From Streptomyces sp. NBC_01476 (GTDB taxonomy: Bacteria > Actinomycetota > Actinomycetes > Streptomycetales > Streptomycetaceae), in NCBI RefSeq assembly GCF_036227265.1, contig NZ_CP109446.1:8015001-8079000 (forward strand): a stretch of 64,000 bases of DNA, given 5' to 3'. Below the pieces are notes generated by a model. The model did not search any database. It saw only the letters and a program-made list of their open reading frames with translations, and was not told the DNA's origin. The position numbers and the translations under genes are program-made. Positions 52,001 through 60,791 of the stretch are shown here, in pieces (the stretch's first letter is position 1; each line of letters opens with the position of its first letter).

Positions 52001-55000
52001 GTCCCCCCAGGCGCTGGCCGAAGGAGCCGCCGCGCTGGCCGGCCACCTCGACGCCCACCCCTGGCTGGAGGTGCGCGACGTCGCCCACACCCTCCGCTCC
52101 GGGCGGGCCGAGTTCCCCTACCGCCGTGCGGTCTCCGCCGCCGACCCGCGGGGCGCGGCGCGGGCACTGCGCGGCAACGGCGGCAGCACCGGTGAGGCGG
52201 CCGAGAGCAGACCGGTGGCCTTCCTGCTGCCCGGCGGCGGCACCCAGTTCGCCGGCATGGGCGCCGGGCTCTACGACTCGGAACCCGTCTTCCGTGCCGA
52301 ACTCGACCGCTGCGCCGCGATCATGGCCGGCCACGGGCGGGACCTGCACGCCGAACTCGCCCACGACGGCGGCGGATTCCCCGGCGTGGTCGCCACCGGC
52401 TACGCGGTCGCCCGCCAGTTGGAGGCGTACGGGGTCCGGCCGGCCGCGCTGCTCGGCCACAGCCTGGGGGAGTACACCGCCGCCTGCCTGGCCGGCGTCA
52501 TCTCCCTGGCCGACGTGCTGCCCCTGGTGGCGGAACGGGAACGGCTGATGCTGCGGGCCGGCGGCGCGACCATCAGCGTGCTGCTCGGCGCCGACCAGGT
52601 GCGGCGCCTGCTGACCGGCGGCCTCGGCATCGCCTCGGTCAACGGACCGCTGCACTGCTCGGTCTCCGGACCGGTCGCCGAGATCGAGGAACTGGAGGCC
52701 CGGCTCACCGACCAGGGCGTGGACCACTCCCGGCTCCGCCTGGCCACCGCCGTCCACTCCGCGCTGCTGGAGTCCATCCTGCCGGAGTACGCCGCCGCTC
52801 TCGGCCGGGTCACCCTGCACGAGCCCCGGGTCCCGGTGATCTCCAACCTCACCGCGGCCCCGCTCACCCCCGAGCAGGCCACCGACCCCGGTTACTGGCT
52901 GCGGCACACCCGGGAGACCGTACGGTTCGCCGACGGCCTCACCACCCTGCACGGCGCGGGCCGCCCGGTACTGGTCGAGATCGGCCCCAGCCGCGGGCTG
53001 ACCCGGCTGGCCGGGCTCCAACTGGGCCGCGAGGCCACCGCCGTACCGGCCATGCGGCACCCGCGGGACGGCTACGGCGACAGCGAGGCCCTGGTGACCG
53101 CGCTCGGCGCGGTGTGGACGGCCGGCGGCACCATCGGCAGGCACGCCCCCTACGACGAACACCCGCGCCGCCGGGTGCCGTTGCCCGGTTACGCCTTCCA
53201 GCGCCGCCGCTACTGGGTCGACCCGCCCCGGCCCGCCGCCGATACCGGCACCTACCTCGTACCGGACGGCCTGCGCGACCCGGCCTTCGCCCGCGCGCTG
53301 GAGCTGGCCGCCACTGGCAGCCGGCTGCTGGTCACCGACCCGGCCGAAGCGCCCGCGGGACCGCGGGCGGCGGTCGCGCACATCGACCCGGTGCGGGAGG
53401 CCGGCCTGCTCACCGAGGACGACGAACTGCTGCGCAGCCGAATCACCGTGACACACACCCCGGCCGACCTCCAGCGCGACCTGGACCGGCTGTGCGCCCG
53501 GTACACCCTGCGCTTCCTGCACGACGCCGGGGTACGAACCGCTCCCGGCAGCGCCACCACCGCCGACGCCGTGGCCGGCACCGTCGGCGTCGTCCCGGGC
53601 TACCGGCCGTTCCTGGACGCCATGCTGGCCGTCCTGGCGGAGGACGGCCACCTGGTGCGCGACAAGACCGGCGGTGTGACCTTCCGCGCCGTACCCGGCG
53701 AGCCCGGTGACCTCGGCGCGGCACCCGGCATCGACGCTCTGCGGGCCGCCCTGCTGGCCCGCCACCCCGACCGCGCCGGCGAACTGGAACTGCTGGACCG
53801 CTGCGCCGCCCGCTACCCCGAGGTGTTCACCGGGGCCGTGGAAGGCCACCAGGTGCTGCTCCCGGACGGCGCGGACGACATCTCGCAGGACGTGGTGGAC
53901 CAGCGCGTCGGCACCAGCGACGTGGCCGTGCACACCCGGCTCGTCGCCCAGGCGGTCGCCCGGCTGGCCCGGGAGGCCGAGGGCGGCCGGCTGCGCGTGC
54001 TGGAGGTCGGCGCCGGACGCGGTTACCTCACCTGGGACGTGGTCGACGCCCTCAAGGGCATCCCGGGCGTCGAATACCACTTCACCGACCTCGGCAGATC
54101 CTTCGTCCTGGCCGGCCAGCGCACCGCCGCCGACAAGGACGTGGACTTCATGCGGTTCGGGGTGCTCGACATCTCCGAGGACCCCGAACCGCAGGGCTAC
54201 CCCGCCGGCGGATTCGACGTGGTCCTCGCCTTCAACGTGCTGCACGCCACCCCCGACCTGCACCGGACCGTGGGACACGTGCGGTCGCTGCTCGGCGACG
54301 GCGGGTGGCTGTTCCTGCTGGAGGCCACCCAGCAGCGCCGCCCGTCGATGATGACGGCCGGCCTCTTCGCCGGCTGGTGGTACTTCGCCGACGACCTGCG
54401 CGAACACTCCCCGCTGCTGCCGCCGGCCGGCTGGCGCGCCCTGCTCGGCGCTGAAGGATACGACCCGATACGGGTCTACCCGCAGGACGCCGGCCGGCTG
54501 CGCGAGGCCGACCACGCGCTGCTCGTCGCCCGCCGGGCGACGGCCGACGGGACCGATGAACGCACCGCGCGCATACGGCAGTTGGAAGCGGCCGGCGGAA
54601 GCGTCGAGATCCTGCCCCGGCAGACCGCCACCGCCCTGGGCGGCGCGCTGGACGCGCTGCCGGGTGTCGAGGGCCCGCTGGTACTCAAACTCGTCGACAG
54701 CCCAGGCCGGCCGGCCCCGCAGACCGCCACCGGCACCGGCACCGACGAACCCGAGCCGCCCTCCGGCGGGCTGTACGGAGGCGGCTCCGCCTTCAACCAG
54801 CGGCCGGACCTCGGCACCCCGTACACCGAGCCGCGCACCGACCTGGAACGGACGGTGGCCCGCACCTGGCAGGCCGTCCTCGGCATCGACCGCGTCGGGG
54901 CGCACGACGACTTCTTCGACCTCGGCGGCGAATCACTGCTGGCCATGCAACTGGTCACCCGGCTGCGCGAACAGCTCGGGGTCGCGCTGTCCGTCCGCGC

Positions 55001-55139
55001 GTTCTTCGACGCGGGCAACCCGACCGTCGCCGTCCTGGCCGGACTGATCGAGGAGTCCCGCAGGACCGGCGCCCCCGCCACCGCGGCCATCGCGCCCAGC
55101 GCGCGCCGCGCCGCGGCCCGCACCACCGTGGAGGACTGA
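49074..55139 (+). CDS. Hybrid C-KS-AT-MT-ACP synthase
   Basis: About 2021 residues. The C domain (~40-470) has the motif HHIACDDLS, with Asp in place of the last Gly. A Pro-rich linker (~470-515) follows. The KS (~520-950) is intact: Cys near 691 in TACSTSLVALHLA, HGTGTPVGD, and NIGHLDAAAG. The AT (~1040-1340) has GHSLGEYTAACLAG and VHSALL and is probably malonyl-type. The methyltransferase (~1480-1740) has VLEVGAGRGYLTWDVV and may be C- or O-methylating. The ACP has its Ser near 1952 in DLGGESLLAMQLV. No A or PCP lies between C and KS. An internal ATG at 50568 with AGGAAG upstream begins just before the KS and might give a separate KS product. The start is GTG 49074 (GTG 49071 and ATG 49089 are alternatives). 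Confidence 0.9.
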   Translation: MSGEGMTPEERRRELLRRTLAARGLAAAAPAAPAVPGGSRLPAPLSHAQRRMWFLHRLAPGDPAYHLTVGVRLDGELDAGRLRQAFETAAGRHEVLRTLYRGEPQGDPVQVAAPAAARVPFEVRDLPSGDPGAVVRAWSDVPFDLAADLPLRLLLLRRGPAEHLLFLTIHHIACDDLSWEILLGDVSAAYRDRPCRPLTRQYADFARWEAAQPRGAAFERSRGYWRHLLAGPGGAVRLPADQPRPGRPPGHGVRRRATVSRAAAEGIRALARSEQASPYMVLLAAAALLLRRYGSTGHIPFGTPVVRRPRPEFEPVIGNFGNVMVLPVDVGPPGTDLGLPELIARVREVCTEAYAHQDVPFETVVEDARPDRGGGTPRLFDVMFSHRSSLLRGLDLPGVRCAEYPLDPGTSRFDLVLDVADDADGGSGMTVTVTARTDMFTASTTQHLADRFAALIEEQTAAPAGAPAHSGRSARPEGPPRPAGADRPPRPSQEETSPMSQETPAATPDPGPDYDPDLDIAIVGMAGRFPGAPTLEGFWDVLAEGRETTVPFTDEEFVAAGHDPRELDDPGLVKVEAAVEGIDLFDAAFFGYRPTEAELLDPQQRLFLECAHHALEQAGCAPREYPGLIGVYAGAGQSRYFLNQVHPHIAGAPNSMALLPAVSANSPSSFATRVCYELGLTGPGITVATACSTSLVALHLACRDLLDHQCDVALAGGASLNPSPKMGYHYLPDGPLSPDGRCRSFDAAAAGMFPGDGVGVVVLKRLADALADGDTIRAVVKGSAVNNDGDRKAGFSAPSAEGQTEVILAAHAAAGVEAGSISYVEAHGTGTPVGDPIELQALIDAFATDPGTADRPGFCAIGSVKTNIGHLDAAAGVAGVIKTVLALEHELIPPSLHFERPNPLIPLNGGPFRVATGRTPWQRTPGVPRRAGVSAFGIGGTNAHVILQEAPALAALRTGGDPATDSRHHLVTVSAKSPQALAEGAAALAGHLDAHPWLEVRDVAHTLRSGRAEFPYRRAVSAADPRGAARALRGNGGSTGEAAESRPVAFLLPGGGTQFAGMGAGLYDSEPVFRAELDRCAAIMAGHGRDLHAELAHDGGGFPGVVATGYAVARQLEAYGVRPAALLGHSLGEYTAACLAGVISLADVLPLVAERERLMLRAGGATISVLLGADQVRRLLTGGLGIASVNGPLHCSVSGPVAEIEELEARLTDQGVDHSRLRLATAVHSALLESILPEYAAALGRVTLHEPRVPVISNLTAAPLTPEQATDPGYWLRHTRETVRFADGLTTLHGAGRPVLVEIGPSRGLTRLAGLQLGREATAVPAMRHPRDGYGDSEALVTALGAVWTAGGTIGRHAPYDEHPRRRVPLPGYAFQRRRYWVDPPRPAADTGTYLVPDGLRDPAFARALELAATGSRLLVTDPAEAPAGPRAAVAHIDPVREAGLLTEDDELLRSRITVTHTPADLQRDLDRLCARYTLRFLHDAGVRTAPGSATTADAVAGTVGVVPGYRPFLDAMLAVLAEDGHLVRDKTGGVTFRAVPGEPGDLGAAPGIDALRAALLARHPDRAGELELLDRCAARYPEVFTGAVEGHQVLLPDGADDISQDVVDQRVGTSDVAVHTRLVAQAVARLAREAEGGRLRVLEVGAGRGYLTWDVVDALKGIPGVEYHFTDLGRSFVLAGQRTAADKDVDFMRFGVLDISEDPEPQGYPAGGFDVVLAFNVLHATPDLHRTVGHVRSLLGDGGWLFLLEATQQRRPSMMTAGLFAGWWYFADDLREHSPLLPPAGWRALLGAEGYDPIRVYPQDAGRLREADHALLVARRATADGTDERTARIRQLEAAGGSVEILPRQTATALGGALDALPGVEGPLVLKLVDSPGRPAPQTATGTGTDEPEPPSGGLYGGGSAFNQRPDLGTPYTEPRTDLERTVARTWQAVLGIDRVGAHDDFFDLGGESLLAMQLVTRLREQLGVALSVRAFFDAGNPTVAVLAGLIEESRRTGAPATAAIAPSARRAAARTTVED

Positions 55140-55141
55140 CG

Positions 55142-58100
55142 ATGCCGTCCGCGCCCGCCCCTTTGGAGTTCCCGGCCTCCTACGACCAGGAACGCATGTG
55201 GTTCTTCCACCGCCTCGACCCCGGCAACCCGTCCTACAACGTGCCGCTCGTGCTGCGGCTGCGCGGGCCGCTGGACCCCGCGCGGCTGGCCCGCGCCCTG
55301 GACCGGGTGGTGGCCCGCCATGAGATCCTGCGCACCACGTACGCCGCAGGCCCGGACGGCACACTCGGGCAGTTCGTGCACGAGCGGCTCTCCGTACCGC
55401 TCGGCGTCCACGCCCTGGACGGCCCGCCGGCGGAACCGGCGGAACGGGACCCCCGGGTCCGGGCGCACCTGCGTGAGGTGGTCCGCACACCGTTCGACCT
55501 CACCGCTGGACCGCCGGTACGAGCCCGGCTGCTGCGGCTGGCGGCCGACGACCACCTCCTGGTGTTCTGCCTCCACCACATCGCCACCGACGGCTGGTCG
55601 CTCGGCCTGCTCGTCCGCGAACTCGACGCCTTCTACCGGGCGGACGGCGAAGGACGCCCGGCCGGACTGCCCGAACTCCCCATCCAGTACGCCGACTACG
55701 CGGAGTGGCAGCGCGCCACCCTGACCCCGGAAGCACTCGCCGCCCGGCTCGACCACTGGCGCGAGGTGCTCGGCGCACGCCCCCCGCGGCTCGCCCTGCC
55801 CACCGACCGTCCGCGCCCGGCCCGGCCGTCGTTCCACGGCGCCCGGCTGGACTTCGAACTGCCGCCCGGGACGTACCGGAACCTGCGGGACCTGGCCGGG
55901 CGGCACGGCGTCACGCTCCACATGACCCTGCTGGCCGCCTGGAACGCGCTGCTGCACCGCTACGGCGCCGGCGAGCGGATCGTCGTCGGCACCCTGCTGG
56001 CGAACCGCGACAATGCCCAACTCGCCCCGCTCATGGGCCTGTTCGTCAACACCCTGCCGGTCAGGGTCGATGTGACCGGCGAGCTGTCGTTCACTGACCT
56101 GCTGGCCCGGGTACGCGCCGCGTCGCTCGACGTGCTGGCCCACCAGGACACCCCCGTCGACGGCATCGTCCGCGCGCTCGGCGCGGCCCGCGACGGCGGC
56201 GGCAACCCGCTGTTCCAGGTGCTGTTCGCACTGCAGAACTTCGCCGACCAGCGGCTCGAACTCGGCGGCCTGCACGTCGAACGCCTCGACGACGAGGAGG
56301 AGTCCACCCGCTTCGACCTCGAACTGCACGTGTGGGAGCACCCGGACCGGCTGCGCGGATCGCTCGTCTTCGACACGGACCTGTTCGACCGGGCCACCGC
56401 CGAACGCCTGGTGACCCACTACCGCGCCCTGCTGGAAGCGGCGGTGCGCGACCCCGCGGCCCGGCTGAGCGCACTGCCGCTGCGCACCGCGGGCGCCGAG
56501 CGGGCCCTGCGCGAACGACTCGGTGAGCAGGGCGCGTTGGTGGTGCTCGACGCCGGCGGACAGGTGCCGCCCGAGGGCGTTCCCGGCGACGTGTGGACCA
56601 CCGAGGGCGTGCGCACCGGGCAGCGCGGGCTGGTACGGGCCGACGGCACGGTCCGGGTGCTCGCCGGTGTCGGCCCGGACGGCGGTGTGCCCCGCGTCGC
56701 CCAGGCCGGCGGGCGATCGGTCGCCCTGCCGGACCTGGAGGAGGACCTGCTGCGGAGCGCGCCGGGCCTCGCGGACGTCGCCGTCGTGCCGCGCGTCCCG
56801 GCCGGCGCCCCCGACAGCGACGCGGAACTCGTCGCCTTCGCCGTCCCGGCCGGCCCGCTCGACCTCGCAGACCTGGCCGCCCGCCTGCCCGCCCCCGGCT
56901 CCGTCGTGCCCGTCTCCCGCCTTCCGCTGACGCCCGACGGGGAGCCGGACCTGCCCGAACTCCTCCGCCTCCCGGTCTGCGACCAGGCGGAGGCCCACCG
57001 GCTGGAACAGCGTCTCCGCGCCGAGCACCCGGGCGAGCCGGTCGCCGTCCTCACCACCGCGGTCACCCCTTCCGGGCCGCAGCGGGTGCCGGTGCCGGTG
57101 CCCGTGCGGGAAGCGGCGCCCGGCGGTGCGGAACCCGCCGCCGGCCCGCCGCCCGCTCATGATCGGCCGGTCCCCGAAGCCGCCGGCCCCGGGGCCCGCC
57201 CCGCACTCGTCGACGGCGGACCACCCACCGCGACCGGCGACCGTACGCTCGTCGACACTCTGCTGCGGGTCGCCGCCTCGGGCACCGGCGACTTCGTCAC
57301 GGTCGGCGGTGACGGGGACGAAGTCCGGCTCACCTACGCCGAGTTGCTGGACCGGGCGCTGCGCGCCCTGACCGGACTGCGGGAGCTGGGGCTGGGCGCA
57401 GGCGACCGGGTCCTTGTGCAACTGGAGGACCACGCCGACTTCGTGACCGTGCTGTGGGCCTGCCTGCTCGGCGGACAGGTGGCCGTACCGCTGGCCGTCC
57501 CCGGCGACTACCACGCCCGCGACGCCGCCACCGACCGGCTGCACGGGTCCTGGGACCTCCTCGGCCGCCCGCTGGTCGTCACCGCCGCCGGGCGGCTCGC
57601 CGAACTGCGGGAAGCCGCCACCGCGCGGGACTGGCCGGGGCTGCGGGCGGCCGGCGCCGAGGATCTGCTGGCGGGCGCCCCGGCCGAGCCGCGTACCGCG
57701 GACCCGGACGACCCGGTGCTCTTCATGCTCACCTCCGGAAGCACCGGCCGGCCCAAGGCGGTGGTGCTCCGGCACCGCAACGTGCTGGCCCGCTGCGCGG
57801 CCACCGCCGCCGTCAACGGACTCGGTGCGGACGAGGTGACGTTCAACTTCCTGCCGCTGGACCACGTCGGCGGCGTGGTGATGTTCCACCTGCGGGACGT
57901 CTTCCTCGGCTGCCGGCAGGTGCACGCCCCCACCCGCTGGGTGCTCCAGGACCCGCTGCGCTGGCTGGACACCGCGGACCGCTTCCGCGCCACCGTCACC
58001 TGGGCGCCCAACTTCGCCTTCGGCCTGGTCAACGACCGCGCCGCGGAACTCGTCCGGCGCGGCGCCGGATGGGACCTGTCCCCGCTGCGGTTCGTGATGA

Positions 58101-60724
58101 ACGCCGGCGAGGCGATCGTCGCCAGGACCGCCCGCCGCTGGCTGCGGCTGCTCACCCCGTACGGCCTGCCGCCGACCGCGCTGCGCCCCGCCTGGGGCAT
58201 GTCGGAGACCTCCTCCGCGATGGTCTACTCCGACCGCTTCCGGCAGGAGACCACCACCGACGACGACGCGTTCGTCGAGGTCGGCGCCCCGCTGCCGGGC
58301 TGCGCGATACGGATCGTGGCAGGCGCACCGGACGACGCAGACGAGCCGCGGGTGCTCGCCGAGGGTGAGACCGGCCGGCTCCAGGTCCGCGGCGCCACCG
58401 TCACCACCGGCTACCACGCCGCCCCCGAGCAGAACGCCGCCGCCTTCACCCGCGACGGCTGGTTCGACACCGGCGACCTCGGGCGGATCCGGGACGGCCG
58501 GCTCACCCTCACCGGGCGCGCCAAGGACGTCGTCATCCTCAACGGTGTCAACTACCACAGCCACGAGATCGAGTCGGCGGTCGAGGAACTCGACTGCGTG
58601 GAGCCCTCCTTCACCGCGGCCGTCGCGGTGCGGGCCGGCGCCACGGCCACCACCGACGAACTGGCGGTCTTCTTCCACCCGCGGGGCGCCGCCGACCCCG
58701 GGGAGGCCGCCCGCCGGGTCCGGCAGGCGGTGCGCGACCGCGTCGGCGTCAACCCCCGGTATGTGCTCGCGGTCGACCGGGCGGAGATTCCCAAGACCGA
58801 GATCGGCAAGATCCAGCGCACCGCCCTGAAGGTCCGCTTCGAGGCCGGCGCCTTCACCGCGCCCGCCGACAGCGCCACCGTCCCCGACCACTTCCACCGC
58901 CCGGCCTGGATTCCCCGCGCCCTCCCTCCGGCCCCGCTCGAACCCCCGCCCGGCGGCGCCGTGCTGATCCTGCCCGACCCGGGGGGCGTGGCCGAACTGC
59001 TGGCCCGCGCCCTGGAGGAAGCCGGAAGGAGCCCCGTCCTGCTCGCAGATGCCGCAGACGCCGGGGGCGGAGCCGCCGGGGCCACCAGAGCTGCCGGAGC
59101 CGCCGCCCCCGGCAGCCGGCCCGCCACCGTGGTCGACCTGCGCGCGTACGGCGGGCCGGCCGACATCGACCCCGCGGCGGCCCGCGCCGAACTGCACGGA
59201 CTGCTCGGCCTGGCCGGCGCGGCCGCCGGGGCGAGCGCCGTGTACGTGGTCACCAGCCACGCCCAGTGCGTCCTGCCGCAGGACCCGCCCGCATACGAAC
59301 GGGCGCCGCTCGCGGGGGTGGTGGCCACCCTCGGACACGAACGGACCGACTCCCGGGTCGTCCACCTGGACATCCCGCCGGTTGACCCGGCGGAAACCGT
59401 ACGGGTGCTGTGCGCCGAACTCGCCCGGCTGCCACGGGAACGCGCGGTCGCCCACCGCGAGGGGCGCCGACTGGTCCGCCGGCTCGCACCCGCCGCACCG
59501 GCGGCCCGGCCGGTCACCATCCGGCCCGGCGGCCGGTATCTGGTCACCGGCGGGTCGGGCGGTGTCGGCCGGCTGCTGGTGGCGGAACTGACCGGCACCT
59601 ACGCCGCCCAGGTGCTGTGCGTGGGCCGTACCGCTCCGCCGCCGGAAGGCGGCGACCCGCGGGCGGAGTACGCGGTCGCCGACCTCCGGGACGCCGAGGA
59701 CGTCGGCCGCGTGCTGCGCGACGCCGAAAGCCGCTGGGGCGCGCCGCTGGACGGGGTCTTCCACCTGGCCGGCAGTTACCGCGAGGTCCCGCTCGACCGG
59801 TGCACGGCCGGCGACCTGGACGAGGCGCTGTCGGCCAAGACCGAGGGCGCCCGGGTCCTGCACCGCCTGCTGCGGGACCGGCCGGGAACACTCGTGGTCT
59901 CCTTCTCCTCGGTGAACGGTTTCTTCGGCGGCGCCTCGGTCGCCGGATACGCCGCCGCCAACGCGTTCCTCGACGCCCTCGCGGTCCACCAGCGGCAGGC
60001 GTACGGCCTGGACGCGTACAGCCTGGCGTGGACCATGTGGGACGAGACCGGGATGAGCGCGGGCTACCCGCTCAAGCAGCTGACCGAGGCGCGCGGCTAC
60101 CGCGTCCTGCCGCCGCACGAGGCGCTGGCGTCGCTGGCCGTGGCGCTGGAACGGGGCGCCCCGCACCAGTTGGTCGGCCTGGACCCGGTACGGCCCTGGG
60201 TCGCCGCGCAGTCGGCAGGACCGGTGCAAGCGCTCCAGGAACTGACCGTGTACGGCACCTCGGAGAGGACGGCCGGCGAGCCCTGGTGCGACCGGTTCGG
60301 TACCCCGCTCGCCCACCGCCGGGTGGTCCTCGGTGAACTGCCGGTGGACCCGGCCACCGGGGAGGTGCGGCGGGACCTGCTGACCGGGGCCGGCACGCCC
60401 GCCGCCGCCGACGGTGAGCCCCTGCCGGGACTGGAGGAGGTCATCGCCGCCACCTGGGCGGAGGTGCTGGGGGTGCCGCACATCACCCGCGGCGCCAACT
60501 TCTTCGACCTGGGCGGCGGATCGCTCCAGGCGACCCGGGTGCACGGCCTGCTCCAGGAACGGCTGGGCCGCGAACTGGCGATGGTCGAACTGTTCCGCCG
60601 CCCCACCGTCCACGCCTTGGCCGAGGCGCTGGAACCGGCCGGCACCGCCGCCCCCGCGGCAGGAGGCCGGGGCCGGTCACGCGCCGAGCGCCGGCTGCGG
60701 GCGGGGGCGGCTCGCCGGAACTGA
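55142..60724 (+). CDS. Hybrid C-(relic A subdomain)-acyl ligase-KR-PCP synthase
   Basis: 1860 residues. The C domain (~10-440) has LHHIATDGWS. Residues ~480-610 resemble the small C-terminal subdomain of an adenylation domain (GLVRADGTVRVLAGV, VVPVSRLPLTPDGEPDLPEL). The catalytic Lys of the GKxD motif is Glu601, so it is a vestige. A complete AMP-ligase (~715-1230) follows: FMLTSGSTGRPKAVVLRHRN, WGMSETSSAM, FDTGDLGRIRDG and EIGKIQRTALK. It is of acyl/aryl-ligase rather than amino-acid type. The KR (~1260-1710) has YLVTGGSGGVG, FSSVNG and Tyr near 1603 in AGYAAANAF. The PCP has its Ser near 1793 in DLGGGSLQATRV. There is no release domain. It starts two bases after the previous stop. Confidence 0.9.
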   Translation: MPSAPAPLEFPASYDQERMWFFHRLDPGNPSYNVPLVLRLRGPLDPARLARALDRVVARHEILRTTYAAGPDGTLGQFVHERLSVPLGVHALDGPPAEPAERDPRVRAHLREVVRTPFDLTAGPPVRARLLRLAADDHLLVFCLHHIATDGWSLGLLVRELDAFYRADGEGRPAGLPELPIQYADYAEWQRATLTPEALAARLDHWREVLGARPPRLALPTDRPRPARPSFHGARLDFELPPGTYRNLRDLAGRHGVTLHMTLLAAWNALLHRYGAGERIVVGTLLANRDNAQLAPLMGLFVNTLPVRVDVTGELSFTDLLARVRAASLDVLAHQDTPVDGIVRALGAARDGGGNPLFQVLFALQNFADQRLELGGLHVERLDDEEESTRFDLELHVWEHPDRLRGSLVFDTDLFDRATAERLVTHYRALLEAAVRDPAARLSALPLRTAGAERALRERLGEQGALVVLDAGGQVPPEGVPGDVWTTEGVRTGQRGLVRADGTVRVLAGVGPDGGVPRVAQAGGRSVALPDLEEDLLRSAPGLADVAVVPRVPAGAPDSDAELVAFAVPAGPLDLADLAARLPAPGSVVPVSRLPLTPDGEPDLPELLRLPVCDQAEAHRLEQRLRAEHPGEPVAVLTTAVTPSGPQRVPVPVPVREAAPGGAEPAAGPPPAHDRPVPEAAGPGARPALVDGGPPTATGDRTLVDTLLRVAASGTGDFVTVGGDGDEVRLTYAELLDRALRALTGLRELGLGAGDRVLVQLEDHADFVTVLWACLLGGQVAVPLAVPGDYHARDAATDRLHGSWDLLGRPLVVTAAGRLAELREAATARDWPGLRAAGAEDLLAGAPAEPRTADPDDPVLFMLTSGSTGRPKAVVLRHRNVLARCAATAAVNGLGADEVTFNFLPLDHVGGVVMFHLRDVFLGCRQVHAPTRWVLQDPLRWLDTADRFRATVTWAPNFAFGLVNDRAAELVRRGAGWDLSPLRFVMNAGEAIVARTARRWLRLLTPYGLPPTALRPAWGMSETSSAMVYSDRFRQETTTDDDAFVEVGAPLPGCAIRIVAGAPDDADEPRVLAEGETGRLQVRGATVTTGYHAAPEQNAAAFTRDGWFDTGDLGRIRDGRLTLTGRAKDVVILNGVNYHSHEIESAVEELDCVEPSFTAAVAVRAGATATTDELAVFFHPRGAADPGEAARRVRQAVRDRVGVNPRYVLAVDRAEIPKTEIGKIQRTALKVRFEAGAFTAPADSATVPDHFHRPAWIPRALPPAPLEPPPGGAVLILPDPGGVAELLARALEEAGRSPVLLADAADAGGGAAGATRAAGAAAPGSRPATVVDLRAYGGPADIDPAAARAELHGLLGLAGAAAGASAVYVVTSHAQCVLPQDPPAYERAPLAGVVATLGHERTDSRVVHLDIPPVDPAETVRVLCAELARLPRERAVAHREGRRLVRRLAPAAPAARPVTIRPGGRYLVTGGSGGVGRLLVAELTGTYAAQVLCVGRTAPPPEGGDPRAEYAVADLRDAEDVGRVLRDAESRWGAPLDGVFHLAGSYREVPLDRCTAGDLDEALSAKTEGARVLHRLLRDRPGTLVVSFSSVNGFFGGASVAGYAAANAFLDALAVHQRQAYGLDAYSLAWTMWDETGMSAGYPLKQLTEARGYRVLPPHEALASLAVALERGAPHQLVGLDPVRPWVAAQSAGPVQALQELTVYGTSERTAGEPWCDRFGTPLAHRRVVLGELPVDPATGEVRRDLLTGAGTPAAADGEPLPGLEEVIAATWAEVLGVPHITRGANFFDLGGGSLQATRVHGLLQERLGRELAMVELFRRPTVHALAEALEPAGTAAPAAGGRGRSRAERRLRAGAARRN

Positions 60725-60737
60725 CGGCGGTACGGAA

Positions 60738-60777
60738 AAGGGGGGTGCCCGGGACAATGGTCCCGGGCACCCCCCTT
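60738..60777. terminator. Bidirectional hairpin terminator at the end of the synthetase operon
   Basis: Exact 17-base arms 60738-60754 and 60761-60777 with loop CAATGG, between the convergent synthetase and binding-protein genes. Confidence 0.9.
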
Positions 60778-60791
60778 GCTCGGGCGGCGGG

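Noticed and set aside
50568-55139. Separate KS-AT-MT-ACP gene starting at ATG 50568
   Set aside because: The upstream C domain is in the same open frame with no stop, so one fusion gene is annotated; the internal start is kept only as a possibility.
54476-60613. Very long open frame on the minus strand opposite the synthetase genes (also at 50571-54905, 45572-48823, 38958-41804)
   Set aside because: It has no family motifs and mirrors the codon-position bias of the plus-strand synthetase genes; such antisense frames are routine in high-GC DNA.
34557-60724. Simple yersiniabactin- or pyochelin-type cluster
   Set aside because: Salicylate, Cy and methylating PKS parts agree, but there is only one Cy module and no thiazoline reductase or terminal TE. 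A hydroxyornithine-type module, a SznF-like protein and a YcgG-MbtH protein are present instead.
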